A model generated the notes under the pieces. That model was not told the DNA's origin. It saw nothing but the letters and a program-made list of their open reading frames with translations, and made no database searches. From Porphyrobacter sp. HT-58-2 (GTDB lineage Bacteria; Pseudomonadota; Alphaproteobacteria; Sphingomonadales; Sphingomonadaceae): DNA of 64,000 nucleotides. The stretch is taken from assembly GCF_002952215.1 (NCBI RefSeq), contig NZ_CP022600.1, positions 682,001 through 746,000 on the forward strand, given 5' to 3'. Positions 28,901-37,853 of the stretch are shown here, piece by piece. Both the position numbers and the translations under genes were made by a program. Numbering within the stretch: the first letter of the stretch is position 1; each line of letters opens with the position of its first letter.

Positions 28901-29662
28901 TCAGAAGGCGGGGCGGAAATGGACACGCCCGCGCCACATGGTCGCATCGAACAGCGCCATCATCCCGGCTCGCGTGGCTGCGTCGAACTGGGTGACATGG
29001 CACTGCGCGGCGGCTGTCGCAGCGGCGAGATCGGCGGGGGTATAGGCGATGGTCTCGGTCAGCAGCGCGGGATCGGTGGTGGCCCAGGCGACCATTTCCG
29101 GCACGGGCGGAAGGCTGCCTGTGGGGATGCCGACATAGAGCAGCTTCGGACGCTCGGCAGCGGGCCGGGCCTGCGCGATCTGGGTGACGATCGCGCTCAC
29201 CATGCGGTGATCGGCATGGCCGTAGCCGCCGTCCGGCCCCCAGGTGAGGACGAGGTCCATGTCTCCAAGCCAGTTTGCCAGCGCCTCTGCCAGACCGCGC
29301 GCCGCGCTGTTATCGTGGTGTGCGCCTGTACCGAGCGTTCCATCTCCGAACCGGAAATCGACCGCCGCTTTTGCGCTGAGCGCCCGCATCGCGCAGTTGG
29401 CTTCTTCAAAGCGCACCGCACCCAGCTCCTGTCCCGGCGGAAGGTCGCTCACTCCCGGACCGGCATCGCCATTGGTGGCATAGATCAGAGTCACCTCTGC
29501 CCCCTGCCGCGCCAGTGCGGCAAGGGCCGGGGCCATCGGCAATTCGTCATCGGGATGGGCGAGCACCACCGTTACCTGCAAGGGCTGACTGCGCGGCTCC
29601 TCCGCCGCTACGGGCGCGAAGGCCGTCGCGCCGAGCATGGCGAGGCTTATGGTGCGGATCAT
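28901..29662 (-). CDS. PIG-L family (LmbE-like) deacetylase, exported
   Basis: Zinc-dependent N-deacetylase family member of 253 residues. A signal peptide (MIRTISLAMLGATAFAPVAAE) indicates export. The metal and active-site motif VVLAHPDDELPMAPALAALA (about 33-52) and the later GYGHADHRMVSAIVT (about 147-161) supply the AHPDD and HxDH ligands. Relatives remove acetyl groups from GlcNAc-type conjugates; the natural substrate here is unknown. Its ATG is separated by about 57 bases from the divergent AMP ligase. Confidence 0.9.
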   Translation of the reverse strand: MIRTISLAMLGATAFAPVAAEEPRSQPLQVTVVLAHPDDELPMAPALAALARQGAEVTLIYATNGDAGPGVSDLPPGQELGAVRFEEANCAMRALSAKAAVDFRFGDGTLGTGAHHDNSAARGLAEALANWLGDMDLVLTWGPDGGYGHADHRMVSAIVTQIAQARPAAERPKLLYVGIPTGSLPPVPEMVAWATTDPALLTETIAYTPADLAAATAAAQCHVTQFDAATRAGMMALFDATMWRGRVHFRPAF

Positions 29663-29719
29663 GGTCAGGCCCCCTCAATTACGTTGCACATGGCAACGCT
29701 CCGATTATGCAAGGCCGTC

Positions 29720-31270
29720 ATGGATAGCGCAATGATGACCGCCCGCCTTGCTGAACCCTTCGGCTCCTTCCCGGATATCCTGATGGAATGGTCGCGCATC
29801 AAGGGCGACGACCTCGCCCTGCGTGATGACAGGCGGGAGGTTTACTGGGCAGAGCTCGTCGGCCTGGTCGAGCGGCTGGCGGCGCGGCTGGTGGAGACGG
29901 GGCTTCAGCGCGGGCAGTCGGTGGCGATCCTCGGCACGTCGAGCGTCGAATATGCGCTGGTGTTTCTCGCCGCGGTGCGCGCCGGGGGCGTGGCCGCGCC
30001 GCTCACCACCAGCGCCTCGCCCGAACAGCTCGAAGGCATGGCGCGGGATTCGGGCGCGATCCACCTGTTCATAGACAGCGCCAAGGCGGCGGAGCTGGGG
30101 GCGGATTTCATGGCGCATCTGATCCGCGTGCCGCTCGAATCCATCGACCACTGGATGGCCCCTCCCGGCTCCCGCGCACCGGACTTCGTTCCGGAGCCCA
30201 AAGACCCGTTCAACATCATCTATTCCAGCGGCACCACGGGCATTCCCAAGGGCATCGTCCATTCGCACCAGATGCGCTGGCGGCAGTTTGCAGCAACCGC
30301 CCTGTCCTATCTCGGCGCGGGGCTGGAGGTGCGCTCGCTCGCTTCCACGCCGCTCTATTCGAACACCACGATGGTCGCCTTCCTGCCCGTGCTGCTCGCG
30401 GGTGGCTGCGTGCGGGTGATGGGCAAGTTCGATTGCGGCAAGTGGCTCGCCCACGCGCAGGCTGACCGCACCACCATCACCATGCTGGTGCCGGTGCAAT
30501 ATCAGCGGTTGATGGATTTTGCGGGGTTCGATGACTTCGACCTGTCGAGCCTCAAGCTCAAATATTGCACCTCCGCGCCCTTCTCTGCGGAACTCAAGCG
30601 CGAAGTGCTGAAGCGGATGCCCGGCGGGCTGATCGAGATCTATTCGATGACCGAAGGCGGCGTCGTCTGTTTGCTGCCGTGCCACGAATTCCCCGACAAG
30701 CTGCACACCGTCGGCCGCCCCGCACCGGGGAGCGAATTGAAGGTATTGGACGATGAAGACCGCGAGGTGCTGCCCGGCACCCCCGGCAACCTGATCGGCC
30801 GCAGCCTCACCATGATGAGCGGCTACAAGAACCGCCCCGACAAGACCGCTGAAGCCCAGTGGATCGACCCTGTGACGGGCGAGGCGTGGATGCGCATGGG
30901 CGATATTGGCCGGGTCGATGCGGAAGGCTTTGTCGAACTGGTCGGCCGCGCCAAGGACATGATCATCTCGGGCGGGTTCAACATCTATCCGAGCGATCTG
31001 GAGGCCGAACTGCTGAAGGAGCCGGGCGTGGCAGAAGCGGCCGTGGTCGGCGTGCCCTCGCGCGCATGGGGCGAGACGCCGGTGGGGTTCGTGGTGCTGA
31101 AGGACGGAGCCGACCCGGCAGCGATCATGGCGGCGGTCAACACGCGGCTTGGCAAGACCCAGCGCCTCGCCGCGCTCCATATGATCGACGAAATGCCGCG
31201 CAGCCATATCGGCAAATTGCTCAAGACCGAGCTTCGCGCCGAGGCCGAGCGGCTGGGAGGCATTGACTAG
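29720..31270 (+). CDS. Class I adenylate-forming acid-CoA ligase
   Basis: ATP-dependent ligase of 516 residues with P-loop NIIYSSGTTGIPKGIVHSHQ (about 166-185), EIYSMTEGGVVCLLP, the hinge MRMGDIGRVDAEGFVELVGRAKD and MIISGGFNIYPSDLEAEL. The catalytic Lys region is MPRSHIGKLLKTELR. The pattern fits medium- or long-chain acyl-CoA synthetases or aryl-acid ligases; the substrate is not determinable. ATG 29720 with AAGG upstream is chosen; ATGs at 29687, 29732 and 29735 are alternatives. An extremely long open frame reaching back to 27860 is antisense to gyrB and is not part of this gene. Confidence 0.9.
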   Translation: MDSAMMTARLAEPFGSFPDILMEWSRIKGDDLALRDDRREVYWAELVGLVERLAARLVETGLQRGQSVAILGTSSVEYALVFLAAVRAGGVAAPLTTSASPEQLEGMARDSGAIHLFIDSAKAAELGADFMAHLIRVPLESIDHWMAPPGSRAPDFVPEPKDPFNIIYSSGTTGIPKGIVHSHQMRWRQFAATALSYLGAGLEVRSLASTPLYSNTTMVAFLPVLLAGGCVRVMGKFDCGKWLAHAQADRTTITMLVPVQYQRLMDFAGFDDFDLSSLKLKYCTSAPFSAELKREVLKRMPGGLIEIYSMTEGGVVCLLPCHEFPDKLHTVGRPAPGSELKVLDDEDREVLPGTPGNLIGRSLTMMSGYKNRPDKTAEAQWIDPVTGEAWMRMGDIGRVDAEGFVELVGRAKDMIISGGFNIYPSDLEAELLKEPGVAEAAVVGVPSRAWGETPVGFVVLKDGADPAAIMAAVNTRLGKTQRLAALHMIDEMPRSHIGKLLKTELRAEAERLGGID

Positions 31271-31278
31271 AAACAGCT

Positions 31279-31310
31279 CGGCCCGGCCCCTCGCGTGAGG
31301 AACCGGGCCG
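31279..31310 (+). terminator. Hairpin behind the AMP ligase
   Basis: CGGCCCGG and CCGGGCCG flank an inner CCTC-GCGT-GAGG hairpin about ten bases after the stop codon. No strong T-run follows, so its strength as a terminator is uncertain. Confidence 0.55.
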
Positions 31311-31364
31311 GACTTGGTGTCGCTATGCCTCGCGCGATTTACACGATATCAGAGGCTTGAGGCC

Positions 31365-31448
31365 CTACACGATAAACGTGTTGAACGCGGTGCCGCTGAT
31401 GGCGACGGCGAGCAGGAAGGCGACAGCCTTTTCGCTGATCATGCGCAT
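31365..31448 (-). CDS. 27-residue single-span membrane peptide
   Basis: A very short gene: ATG 31448 begins MRMISEKAV, followed by a hydrophobic span (AFLLAVAISGTAFNTFIV) and a stop. AGGGA lies seven bases upstream of the start. The composition (charged N end, then one membrane helix to the C terminus) and the good ribosome site support translation. Its role is unknown; it may be a small membrane-complex subunit or regulator. It is isolated between the AMP ligase and urcA. Confidence 0.5.
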   Translation of the reverse strand: MRMISEKAVAFLLAVAISGTAFNTFIV

Positions 31449-31993
31449 GGTTTTTTCCCTGTTCTGTTGTGGTTGGGAGCCCGGCCGACCAGAGGGGGAG
31501 AGGGGGATGATCGCCCGGGCTTGCGCATCATATACACTGCGACGCGTAATTTTCAATCTTTAAGAAGACTGAAAATAATTCATCAGCGCAATCGAAAAAG
31601 GCAATCACAGCGCCTTCCGCCGAGCTGATCGAGGGGCTTTGCTGCTTGCAAGGACAGCTCGAGGCGCGGCCACCTGTTCAGGGGGGGGGAGGGTGGTGGC
31701 CGCGCCTCTTTCGCTGCGTGTCCGCCCTTGGGCAGACCATGACAGGGCAGGATGCAGCCGCGCGAGGGGGGAGAGCTGGCTGCTCCTGCCGGTCAGCAGG
31801 CTGGCAGGTGAGCCGTATTCGGCCTTTCACTGCCTGACGATGGCTTCCGCAAGGAAGAAGGCCGGGATGGAGAGAGGAGCCCGGCACCGCATCGTTCGAA
31901 AACAGAAGTGGTGTTCGACAGAACCGAATTCAAATGCGAAAACGCCAATTTTAGTTGCACGTTTTGCAATTAATGGCGCCCACGCCTTGCATG
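31449..31993. other. Intergenic region, no gene seen
   Basis: No convincing coding frame. It is AT-richer around 31550-31640 and 31910-31990. The only notable structure is the 14 bp-stem hairpin at 31661-31708. Confidence 0.6.
31661..31708. other. Strong 14 bp hairpin with G-tract loop
   Basis: The arms GAGGCGCGGCCACC (31661-31674) and GGTGGCCGCGCCTC (31695-31708) are perfectly complementary. The loop holds a run of nine G and another GGG. TTTCG follows on the plus strand. It could be a terminator or part of a small RNA. Confidence 0.55.
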
Positions 31994-32030
31994 AAAAAGG
32001 CCGCCAGATCGCTCTGACGGCCTTTTCTTT
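31994..32030 (-). terminator. Terminator of urcA
   Basis: The stem GGCCG-C-CAGA / TCTG-A-CGGCC (31999-32022) is flanked by AAAAA on the left and TTTTCTTT on the right. On the minus strand it gives a T-run directly after the hairpin, about 25 bases past the urcA stop. Confidence 0.8.
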
Positions 32031-32047
32031 CAAGAGATTATCGGTGC

Positions 32048-32371
32048 TCAGTTGGCAGCGACGCTGCGACCATTGCTGGTCTGGGCCGAGGCCAGGCGCT
32101 CGACTTCGGCCATCGCCGTGGTGCGGGCATCGGCGATGCACTTGGCGTCGATCGGAGCGCGGCCATAGGTGTAGCGGGTCGCGCCTTCGACGGTGCAGGC
32201 CTTGCGCAGCTTGGCGTCGATGCGCGCTTCGAGCGCGGCGCGGCCTTCGGCGGTGGTCACGTCGACATCGCCATAGCCGATGCGGACGGTGACGGTCTCG
32301 TCAGCCGCAGGGGCAGCAGCGACCGGAGCAGCAAGGACAGCGAGAGCAATCAGGGGCAGAGTGAAACGCAT
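32048..32371 (-). CDS. UrcA family protein
   Basis: Small exported protein of 107 residues: a signal peptide (MRFTLPLIALAVLAAPVAAAP) followed by an UrcA domain. That domain runs VRIGYGDVDVTTAEGRAALEARIDAKLRKAC ... IDAKCIADARTTAMAEVERL, with two cysteines that probably pair. UrcA proteins are common in sphingomonads and caulobacters; their function is unknown. The ATG at 32371 has GGAG eight bases upstream. It is divergent from guaA, with a terminator behind it at 31994-32030. Confidence 0.9.
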   Translation of the reverse strand: MRFTLPLIALAVLAAPVAAAPAADETVTVRIGYGDVDVTTAEGRAALEARIDAKLRKACTVEGATRYTYGRAPIDAKCIADARTTAMAEVERLASAQTSNGRSVAAN

Positions 32372-32487
32372 TGGGGAATCTCCGGGATCTTGAGAGGGTG
32401 TCAGGGGGAATCGATGCCGTTGACCGGCATTCAGTTGCTGTTTGAAACTCTGGTGCAGCGCACAAGAGAACTGTGCAAATGCGAAAA

Positions 32488-32528
32488 GTGCGAAAATCGT
32501 TCCAAAGATTGCAACCGAATTTTCGCAC
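32488..32528. promoter_or_regulatory. Operator-like inverted repeat between urcA and guaA
   Basis: GTGCGAAAAT (32488-32497) and ATTTTCGCAC (32519-32528) are a perfect 10 bp inverted repeat, and a further GCGAAAA lies directly before the first arm. The site is in the AT-richer divergent promoter region, about 115-155 bases from either start codon. The bound regulator, if any, is unknown. Confidence 0.4.
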
Positions 32529-32640
32529 AAAGGCGGGAACCCGCTGCAAAAACGACGGAAAAAATTGTTGCAGCGCAAAATCGCCGGATTGCCGTGCGCG
32601 GATGCTGGACAGGGCGGGGTGCGCTCCTTAATCCGCCGCC

Positions 32641-34233
32641 ATGAGCGCGCACCCTGTGAGCGGCGAGTCCGCTGTCCCCGATTCCATCCTCATCGTCGAT
32701 TTCGGGTCGCAGGTGACCCAATTGATCGCGCGCCGGGTGCGCGAAGCGGGGGTCTATTCCGAGATCGCGCCCTTCACGCAGGCCGAAGCCGCCTTCCACC
32801 GTCTGAAGCCCAAGGGCATCATCCTGTCAGGCTCGCCCGCCAGCGTGCCGGAAGACGGCAGCCCGCGCGCGCCGCAGGCCTTGTTCGAGGCCGGCTTGCC
32901 GATCCTCGGCATCTGTTATGGCCAGCAGGTGATGACCCACCAACTCGGCGGCGAAGTGCGCCCCGGACACGAGACCGGGGAGGGCGGCGAATTCGGCCGC
33001 GCCTTCCTTACCGTCACCGGCGAATGCGCGCTGTTCGACGGGCTATGGCAGGTCGGCGAGCGGCATCAGGTATGGATGAGCCACGGCGACAAGGTCACGC
33101 AGTTCGCCCCCGGCTTCGAAATCGTCGCCACCTCCGACGGCGCGCCCTTTGCGGTGATCGCCGACGAAGCCCGCAAGTTCTACGGTACCCAGTTCCACCC
33201 CGAAGTGGTTCACACCCCCGATGGCGGCAAGCTGATCGCCAATTTCGTGCGCCATGTCTGCGGCCTTGCGGGCGACTGGACCATGGCCGAGTTCCGCAAG
33301 ACCAAGATCGCCGAAATCCGCGCACAGGTGGGTGACAAGCGGGTGATCTGCGGCCTCAGCGGCGGGGTCGATTCGGCGGTCGCGGCGGTGCTGATCCACG
33401 AGGCGATCGGCGACCAGCTGACCTGCGTCTTCGTCGACCATGGCCTCATGCGCATGAACGAGGCCGAGCAGGTCGTCACCCTGTTCCGCGATCATTACAA
33501 CATCCCGCTGGTGCATGTGGAAGCCGAGGAGCTGTTCCTCGGGGGCCTCAAGGGTCTCACCGACCCGGAAGCCAAGCGCAAGTTCATCGGCAAGACCTTC
33601 ATCGACGTGTTCGAAGCCGAGGCCAACAAGATCGGCGGGGCGGATTTCCTCGCGCAGGGCACGCTTTACCCGGACGTGATCGAGTCGGTCTCCTTCACCG
33701 GCGGGCCTTCGGTGACGATCAAGAGCCACCACAATGTCGGCGGGCTCCCGGAACGCATGAACATGGCGCTGGTCGAACCCTTGCGCGAGCTGTTCAAGGA
33801 CGAGGTGCGCGATCTGGGGCGGGAACTCGGCCTGCCCGATGCCTTCGTTGGCCGCCACCCCTTCCCCGGCCCCGGCCTTGCGATCCGCATCCCCGGCGAA
33901 GTGACCAAGGAACGCTGCGACATCCTGCGCAAGGCCGATGCGATCTACCTTGAGGAAATCCGCAACGCCGGCCTCTACGACGCGATCTGGCAGGCCTTCG
34001 CGGTGTTGCTGCCGGTCAAGACCGTGGGCGTGATGGGCGACGGGCGAACCTATGACAGCGTCTGCGCCCTGCGCGCCGTCACCTCGACCGACGGGATGAC
34101 GGCGGATGTCTACCCCTATGACGCCGGGTTCCTGACCCGCGTGGCGACCCGCATCGTCAACGAGGTCAAGGGCATCAACCGGGTGGTCTACGACTACACC
34201 AGCAAGCCGCCTGGAACGATCGAGTGGGAGTAA
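32641..34233 (+). CDS. guaA: GMP synthase (glutamine-hydrolysing)
   Basis: Converts XMP to GMP using glutamine and ATP. The 530 residues include the class I glutamine amidotransferase domain with nucleophile Cys in [11 protein letters not shown] (about 93-103) and His/Glu in [14 protein letters not shown]. The ATP-pyrophosphatase domain has the PP-loop [16 protein letters not shown] (about 237-252). The C-terminal dimerisation domain ends [16 protein letters not shown], the conserved XMP-binding tail. The ATG at 32641 is the first Met of the conserved frame, and no strong ribosome site is visible. It is transcribed alone, divergent from urcA. Confidence 0.98.
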   Translation: MSAHPVSGESAVPDSILIVDFGSQVTQLIARRVREAGVYSEIAPFTQAEAAFHRLKPKGIILSGSPASVPEDGSPRAPQALFEAGLPILGICYGQQVMTHQLGGEVRPGHETGEGGEFGRAFLTVTGECALFDGLWQVGERHQVWMSHGDKVTQFAPGFEIVATSDGAPFAVIADEARKFYGTQFHPEVVHTPDGGKLIANFVRHVCGLAGDWTMAEFRKTKIAEIRAQVGDKRVICGLSGGVDSAVAAVLIHEAIGDQLTCVFVDHGLMRMNEAEQVVTLFRDHYNIPLVHVEAEELFLGGLKGLTDPEAKRKFIGKTFIDVFEAEANKIGGADFLAQGTLYPDVIESVSFTGGPSVTIKSHHNVGGLPERMNMALVEPLRELFKDEVRDLGRELGLPDAFVGRHPFPGPGLAIRIPGEVTKERCDILRKADAIYLEEIRNAGLYDAIWQAFAVLLPVKTVGVMGDGRTYDSVCALRAVTSTDGMTADVYPYDAGFLTRVATRIVNEVKGINRVVYDYTSKPPGTIEWE

Positions 34234-34309
34234 GGCAAGCGCCCCCTTCCGGCGGCGCGGCAAATCGCCTATTCATCGCGCCGATCCATCCGTATCAAGG
34301 GTACTGCCT

Positions 34310-34954
34310 GTGACCAACCTGCGCCGTTTCGCTCCTCTCGCCGCCGCGCTTGCGCTGGGCCTTGGTGCCTGCGCTGAGCCCGCTGGTGATCCCGCCACTG
34401 ATGCGGCGGCGGACGCAGCGCCGGTGAATGAAGGCGACTGGACGCTCGATCCGGCGACTTCGCGGCTCAGCTATGTCAGCATCAAGGCGGGCGAAGTGGC
34501 CGAAGCCAACCGCTTCGACGCCCTCAGCGGCAGCGTCGCGGCGGATGGCACGGCGAGCCTCGACATTGACCTTTCCTCGGTCGAAACCGGGGTCGACATC
34601 CGCAACGAACGGATGCGCGAGATCTTCTTTGCCGTGACTGAAAACCCGAAGGCGAGTGTCACGGCCAAACTCGATCCGGCAGCCTTTGCGGGCCTCGCAG
34701 TGGGCCAGTCGCTGACCCGCCCGCTCAAGGCCAATGTCACGATCAAGGGCGCGTCGAGCGATGTCGAAACCGAAGTGCTCGTCACCCGGGTTGCCGAGGG
34801 CCGCGTGACCGTGGTGCCTACGGCACCGGTGATCATCACCACCGACATGTTCGAACTGACCGACGAGCTGGGCGAGTTGCGCGCGCTGGCGCAGCTGCCC
34901 TCGATCACGCCTGCCGTGCCGGTGACCTTCAGCCTCGCCTTTACGCGCAGTTAA
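34310..34954 (+). CDS. YceI family lipoprotein
   Basis: Probable lipid-anchored periplasmic protein of 214 residues. The start is GTG 34310; the signal ends in the lipobox LGLGAC, so it is a substrate for Lgt. A YceI-like beta-barrel follows (WTLDPATSRLSYVSIKAGEVAEANRFDALSG, VSL-like DIDLSSVETGVDIRNERMREIFF, ANVTIKG). YceI proteins bind isoprenoid or amphiphilic ligands in a lipocalin-like cavity, but the ligand here is unknown. The D/A-rich linker (DPATDAAADAAP) after the lipobox is typical for anchored domains. Confidence 0.88.
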   Translation: MTNLRRFAPLAAALALGLGACAEPAGDPATDAAADAAPVNEGDWTLDPATSRLSYVSIKAGEVAEANRFDALSGSVAADGTASLDIDLSSVETGVDIRNERMREIFFAVTENPKASVTAKLDPAAFAGLAVGQSLTRPLKANVTIKGASSDVETEVLVTRVAEGRVTVVPTAPVIITTDMFELTDELGELRALAQLPSITPAVPVTFSLAFTRS

Positions 34955-35010
34955 GCGCGCGGCCTTATCCTGCCTGCCGGGCCAAGAGCGCCTGCGCAGG
35001 AGATTGGGAC

Positions 35011-35391
35011 ATGCCCGAATTTCGCTTCCTTGCCCCCAGCTTGATCGACCGGGGCGCAACGGTCGAAGCGGCCACCGACGCTTTCCATGACGCGCCCGGC
35101 GCGGGCGACAGAAATGCGCCTTACAAGCGCTTCGCCAGCTGGCTGGCGACACGGCTGCAGCAAAGTGGCTACCGCGTTGACGGTCCCGAGCCGGACGAGA
35201 ATGGCTGGATCCTCGCTATCCCCTCAAATGGCGCCTCGGCGCAGCTGGTGATCTACACCGGGCTGGGCGGCCCGGACGAGATCGTGCTCGACCTGCTGCT
35301 GCTGGGCCCTGCCGATCCGGCGATTGCCGATGCGTGCGCAACGATCCTGAGGGCATCGCCCGAGATCCGCGAGCTGACCATCGAGGACTAG
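35011..35391 (+). CDS. Hypothetical protein
   Basis: A 126-residue soluble, acidic protein that I do not recognise. It begins MPEFRFLAPSLIDRGATVEA, contains FASWLATRLQQSGYRVDGPEPDENGWILAIP and ends PEIRELTIED. The predicted mix of helices and strands and the WxxxIP segment recall small domains that act as immunity or binding partners, but this is only an impression. GGAGATTGGGAC precedes the ATG. It stands alone, 56 bases after the YceI gene. Confidence 0.75.
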   Translation: MPEFRFLAPSLIDRGATVEAATDAFHDAPGAGDRNAPYKRFASWLATRLQQSGYRVDGPEPDENGWILAIPSNGASAQLVIYTGLGGPDEIVLDLLLLGPADPAIADACATILRASPEIRELTIED

Positions 35392-35671
35392 CGCCGCATC
35401 GCAAACCGCGTTTTTCAGGGCCGTGCGCCAGTTTGCGCGCGATCAATGTGCCAAGTGCGCGATTCGGGCAGAAGGATCGGGCCGGGTGGAAGGGGAGCGA
35501 ACCGATCCCACCGCATCCCCGCCGCCCGGCATCCCCTGAAAACTTTGCATCAGGTGTGACGCTACGGCGCGCGGCGCTCGGCTGCGGCCTCCCCAAAAGC
35601 GGGCTTGAAAGCATGCGCCAACTCGGCTTGTCTCCCGCGCAAACACGGCTTTGCACGGGAGAACACAGGCC

Positions 35672-36646
35672 ATGAAGACCGCGATCACCGAAATGTTCGG
35701 CATCCAGCACCCGATCATTCAGGGGGGCATGCACTATGTCGGGTTCGCCGAGATGGCGGCGGCGGTCTCCAACGCCGGGGGCCTCGGGATCATCACCGGG
35801 CTGACGCAGGGGACGCCCGAGAAGCTCGCCAATGAAATCGCGCGCTGCAAGGACATGACCGACAAGCCCTTCGGCGTGAACCTCACCATCCTGCCGACCC
35901 TGACTCCGCCCGATTATCCCGGGCTGGTGAAGGCGGTGATCGACGGGGGGGTCAAGGTGGTCGAGACCGCGGGACGCAACCCGGTCGAACTGCTGCCGCC
36001 CCTCAAGGACGCCGGCATCAAGGTGATCCACAAGTGCACCAGCGTGCGCCACTCGCTGAAGGCGCAGGAAATCGGCTGCGACGCGGTGAGCGTCGACGGG
36101 TTCGAATGCGGCGGCCATCCGGGTGAGGATGACGTGCCGAACTTCATCCTGCTCCCGCGCGCGGCGGACGAACTGGAAATCCCCTTCGTCTCCAGCGGCG
36201 GCATGGCCGACGGGCGCAGTCTGGTGGCGAGCCTCGCCATGGGCGCGCAGGGGATGAACATGGGCACCCGCTTCATCGCCACCAAGGAAGCCCCGGTGCA
36301 CGACAACGTGAAGCAGGCGATCCTCGCCGCGAGCGAGCTCGACACCCGGTTGGTGATGCGCCCGCTCAGGAACACCGAGCGCGTGCTCAACAATGCCGCG
36401 GTCGAGCGCCTGATCCAGAAGGAGAAGGACCTGGGCGATGCGATCACCATTCAGGACATCCTGCCCGAGGTCGCCGGGGTCTACCCCAAGATCATGACCG
36501 AAGGCGCGATGGACGAAGGCGCGTGGAGCTGCGGCATGGTCGCGGGCCTGATCCACGACATCCCGACCTGCCAGGAACTGATCGACCGCATCATGCTCCA
36601 GGCCGAGGAGATCATCGCCCGGATGCAGGCCATGGCCCGCGCATGA
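35672..36646 (+). CDS. Nitronate monooxygenase family FMN enzyme
   Basis: TIM-barrel flavoprotein of 324 residues related to nitronate monooxygenase and enoyl-ACP reductase FabK. Motifs are MFGIQHPIIQGGMHYVGFAE (about 8-27), AVSNAGGLGIITGLT, HKCTSVRHSLKAQEIGCDAVSVDGFECGGHPGEDD and SSGGMADGRSLVASLAMGAQGMNMGTRFIAT, where FMN phosphate binds. The substrate is uncertain: nitronates, or another compound oxidised by NMO-like proteins. The ATG at 35672 is chosen because it gives the family N terminus; GGGAGA lies upstream. An imperfect hairpin at 36735-36762 may end the transcript. Confidence 0.9.
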   Translation: MKTAITEMFGIQHPIIQGGMHYVGFAEMAAAVSNAGGLGIITGLTQGTPEKLANEIARCKDMTDKPFGVNLTILPTLTPPDYPGLVKAVIDGGVKVVETAGRNPVELLPPLKDAGIKVIHKCTSVRHSLKAQEIGCDAVSVDGFECGGHPGEDDVPNFILLPRAADELEIPFVSSGGMADGRSLVASLAMGAQGMNMGTRFIATKEAPVHDNVKQAILAASELDTRLVMRPLRNTERVLNNAAVERLIQKEKDLGDAITIQDILPEVAGVYPKIMTEGAMDEGAWSCGMVAGLIHDIPTCQELIDRIMLQAEEIIARMQAMARA

Positions 36647-36734
36647 TGCCGCGCACCTGAGCCATGATGCCGCATACGGACTAGGTGTCCGCCCGCATAT
36701 TCGCATCCCTCCCAGTATGGGATCATGCCGGGGT

Positions 36735-36767
36735 CACGCCGATTCTGGAGGGGGTCGGCGTGGTTTA
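36735..36767 (+). terminator. Possible terminator behind the nitronate monooxygenase gene
   Basis: CACGCCGA and TCGGCGTG form an 8 bp stem around a 12-base loop, followed by GTTTAA about 90 bases after the stop codon. The T-run is short. Confidence 0.4.
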
Positions 36768-36831
36768 ACGCGCTGATTTGCTTCGGACGGCTAAGGGAGG
36801 CTGCCCCGAGGATGTGGACGGGGAGAGACCG

Positions 36832-37344
36832 ATGGATATTCTTTTCGCCTATCCGGCAACGCTTGCGGGAATCATCGGCTGCGTTGCGCTTGGCGCATGG
36901 ACGCTCGGTCGTGGCCAGCGGGCTGGCGCGACTGAGTTTACCTTGCGGCCTTCGCAACCCGCGCCGCCGCACCCGCCGTTCGAATGGGCCTCCACCGCCC
37001 CGCTTCATGCTGGCGCAGCGGCGTCGTGCCGAAACCCGGCCCCCACCGGGCGCGACGCTGAACTGGATGAGACGCTTTCGCTCGGGGAGCTTCATGCCGA
37101 AGTCAGCGCCTACAGGCAGCGGGAACAGGTGCTGTCGCGGATCGGGAACGCGTGTCTGTGGGCCGAGATCCGGGAGCCTGTCGGCAATCACGAATGCCGC
37201 AACGCCGGTCTGATCGGTGCGCTGACCGGCCCCGCGCCCGACGCGGCGATGGCGGCTTGCGGCTGTGATCGGAACGCTGTTTCAGGCAGTAATTCCGAAC
37301 GGGCGCAGGCTGCGGCTCAGCCCTCGCCCTTGACCTTCGTGTAA
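36832..37344 (+). CDS. Hypothetical membrane-anchored protein
   Basis: A 170-residue protein beginning MDILFAYPATLAGIIGCVAL, a single N-terminal membrane span. A Pro/Ala-rich segment (RPSQPAPPHPPFEWAS) and a charged helix (ELDETLSLGELHAEVSAYRQREQV) follow, then a Cys-containing tail. No domain is recognised. GGGGAGAG six bases upstream of the ATG supports the start. Its end overlaps the converging gene at 37317 by 28 bases, which is unusual and makes the last residues less certain. Confidence 0.6.
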   Translation: MDILFAYPATLAGIIGCVALGAWTLGRGQRAGATEFTLRPSQPAPPHPPFEWASTAPLHAGAAASCRNPAPTGRDAELDETLSLGELHAEVSAYRQREQVLSRIGNACLWAEIREPVGNHECRNAGLIGALTGPAPDAAMAACGCDRNAVSGSNSERAQAAAQPSPLTFV

Positions 37345-37784
37345 GGCACGAAGTCTTCAAAGAACACGACCCCGGTGAAAAAACCCAGCACCGGGTCGAA
37401 GGTGGTGATCACGTCCATCCGGCACAGCTGCGTCCCGTTGAAGCGGTTGGTAAGCAGCGCATTGGTGCGCTTGATATCCGCCGGGTTCCTGGTGCGCTGG
37501 ACATAGATCGTGCTGCCCGAGCCATAGACATAGGCTGTGCCATCGATTGTCTGGACGCGCTGATTGGGGATCGTGCGGATACAGTCCTGCGGGGTTCCCG
37601 CCTCGCGCCCCTCCAGCAGCTTGGCGAGACGCTGCTCGCCTTCGGTTGGAGCGGTGGATTCTGCGCCGGCCGTGATATCGGGCGCACCCTGATCCTGAGC
37701 GGAAGCGGGTGCGGCCAGCGCCAGGGCGATCCCGGCGAAGGTTCCAGCGAACAATCCACGCGAGGCAACCGGCTGTGATCTCAT
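37317..37784 (-). CDS. Hypothetical exported protein
   Basis: A 155-residue exported protein: a signal peptide (...FAGIALALAAPASAQDQG) followed by a conserved-looking region (LAKLLEGREAGTPQDCIRTIPNQRVQTIDGTAYVYGSGSTIYVQRT ... TQLCRMDVITTFDPVLGFFTGVVFFEDFVPYTKV). Two cysteines may pair. The pattern resembles sphingomonad secreted proteins of unknown role with a DCI-R-x5-QTIDG-A-Y-Y motif. The ATG at 37784 has AGGAGA eight bases upstream; an upstream in-frame ATG at 37820 lacks one. Confidence 0.8.
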   Translation of the reverse strand: MRSQPVASRGLFAGTFAGIALALAAPASAQDQGAPDITAGAESTAPTEGEQRLAKLLEGREAGTPQDCIRTIPNQRVQTIDGTAYVYGSGSTIYVQRTRNPADIKRTNALLTNRFNGTQLCRMDVITTFDPVLGFFTGVVFFEDFVPYTKVKGEG

Positions 37785-37853
37785 GGTGCGATCTCCTGAC
37801 AAACGCAGTGGTGCAGCCATGCCACCCTGCGCCTTAACCGGCGCTGAGCGCGA

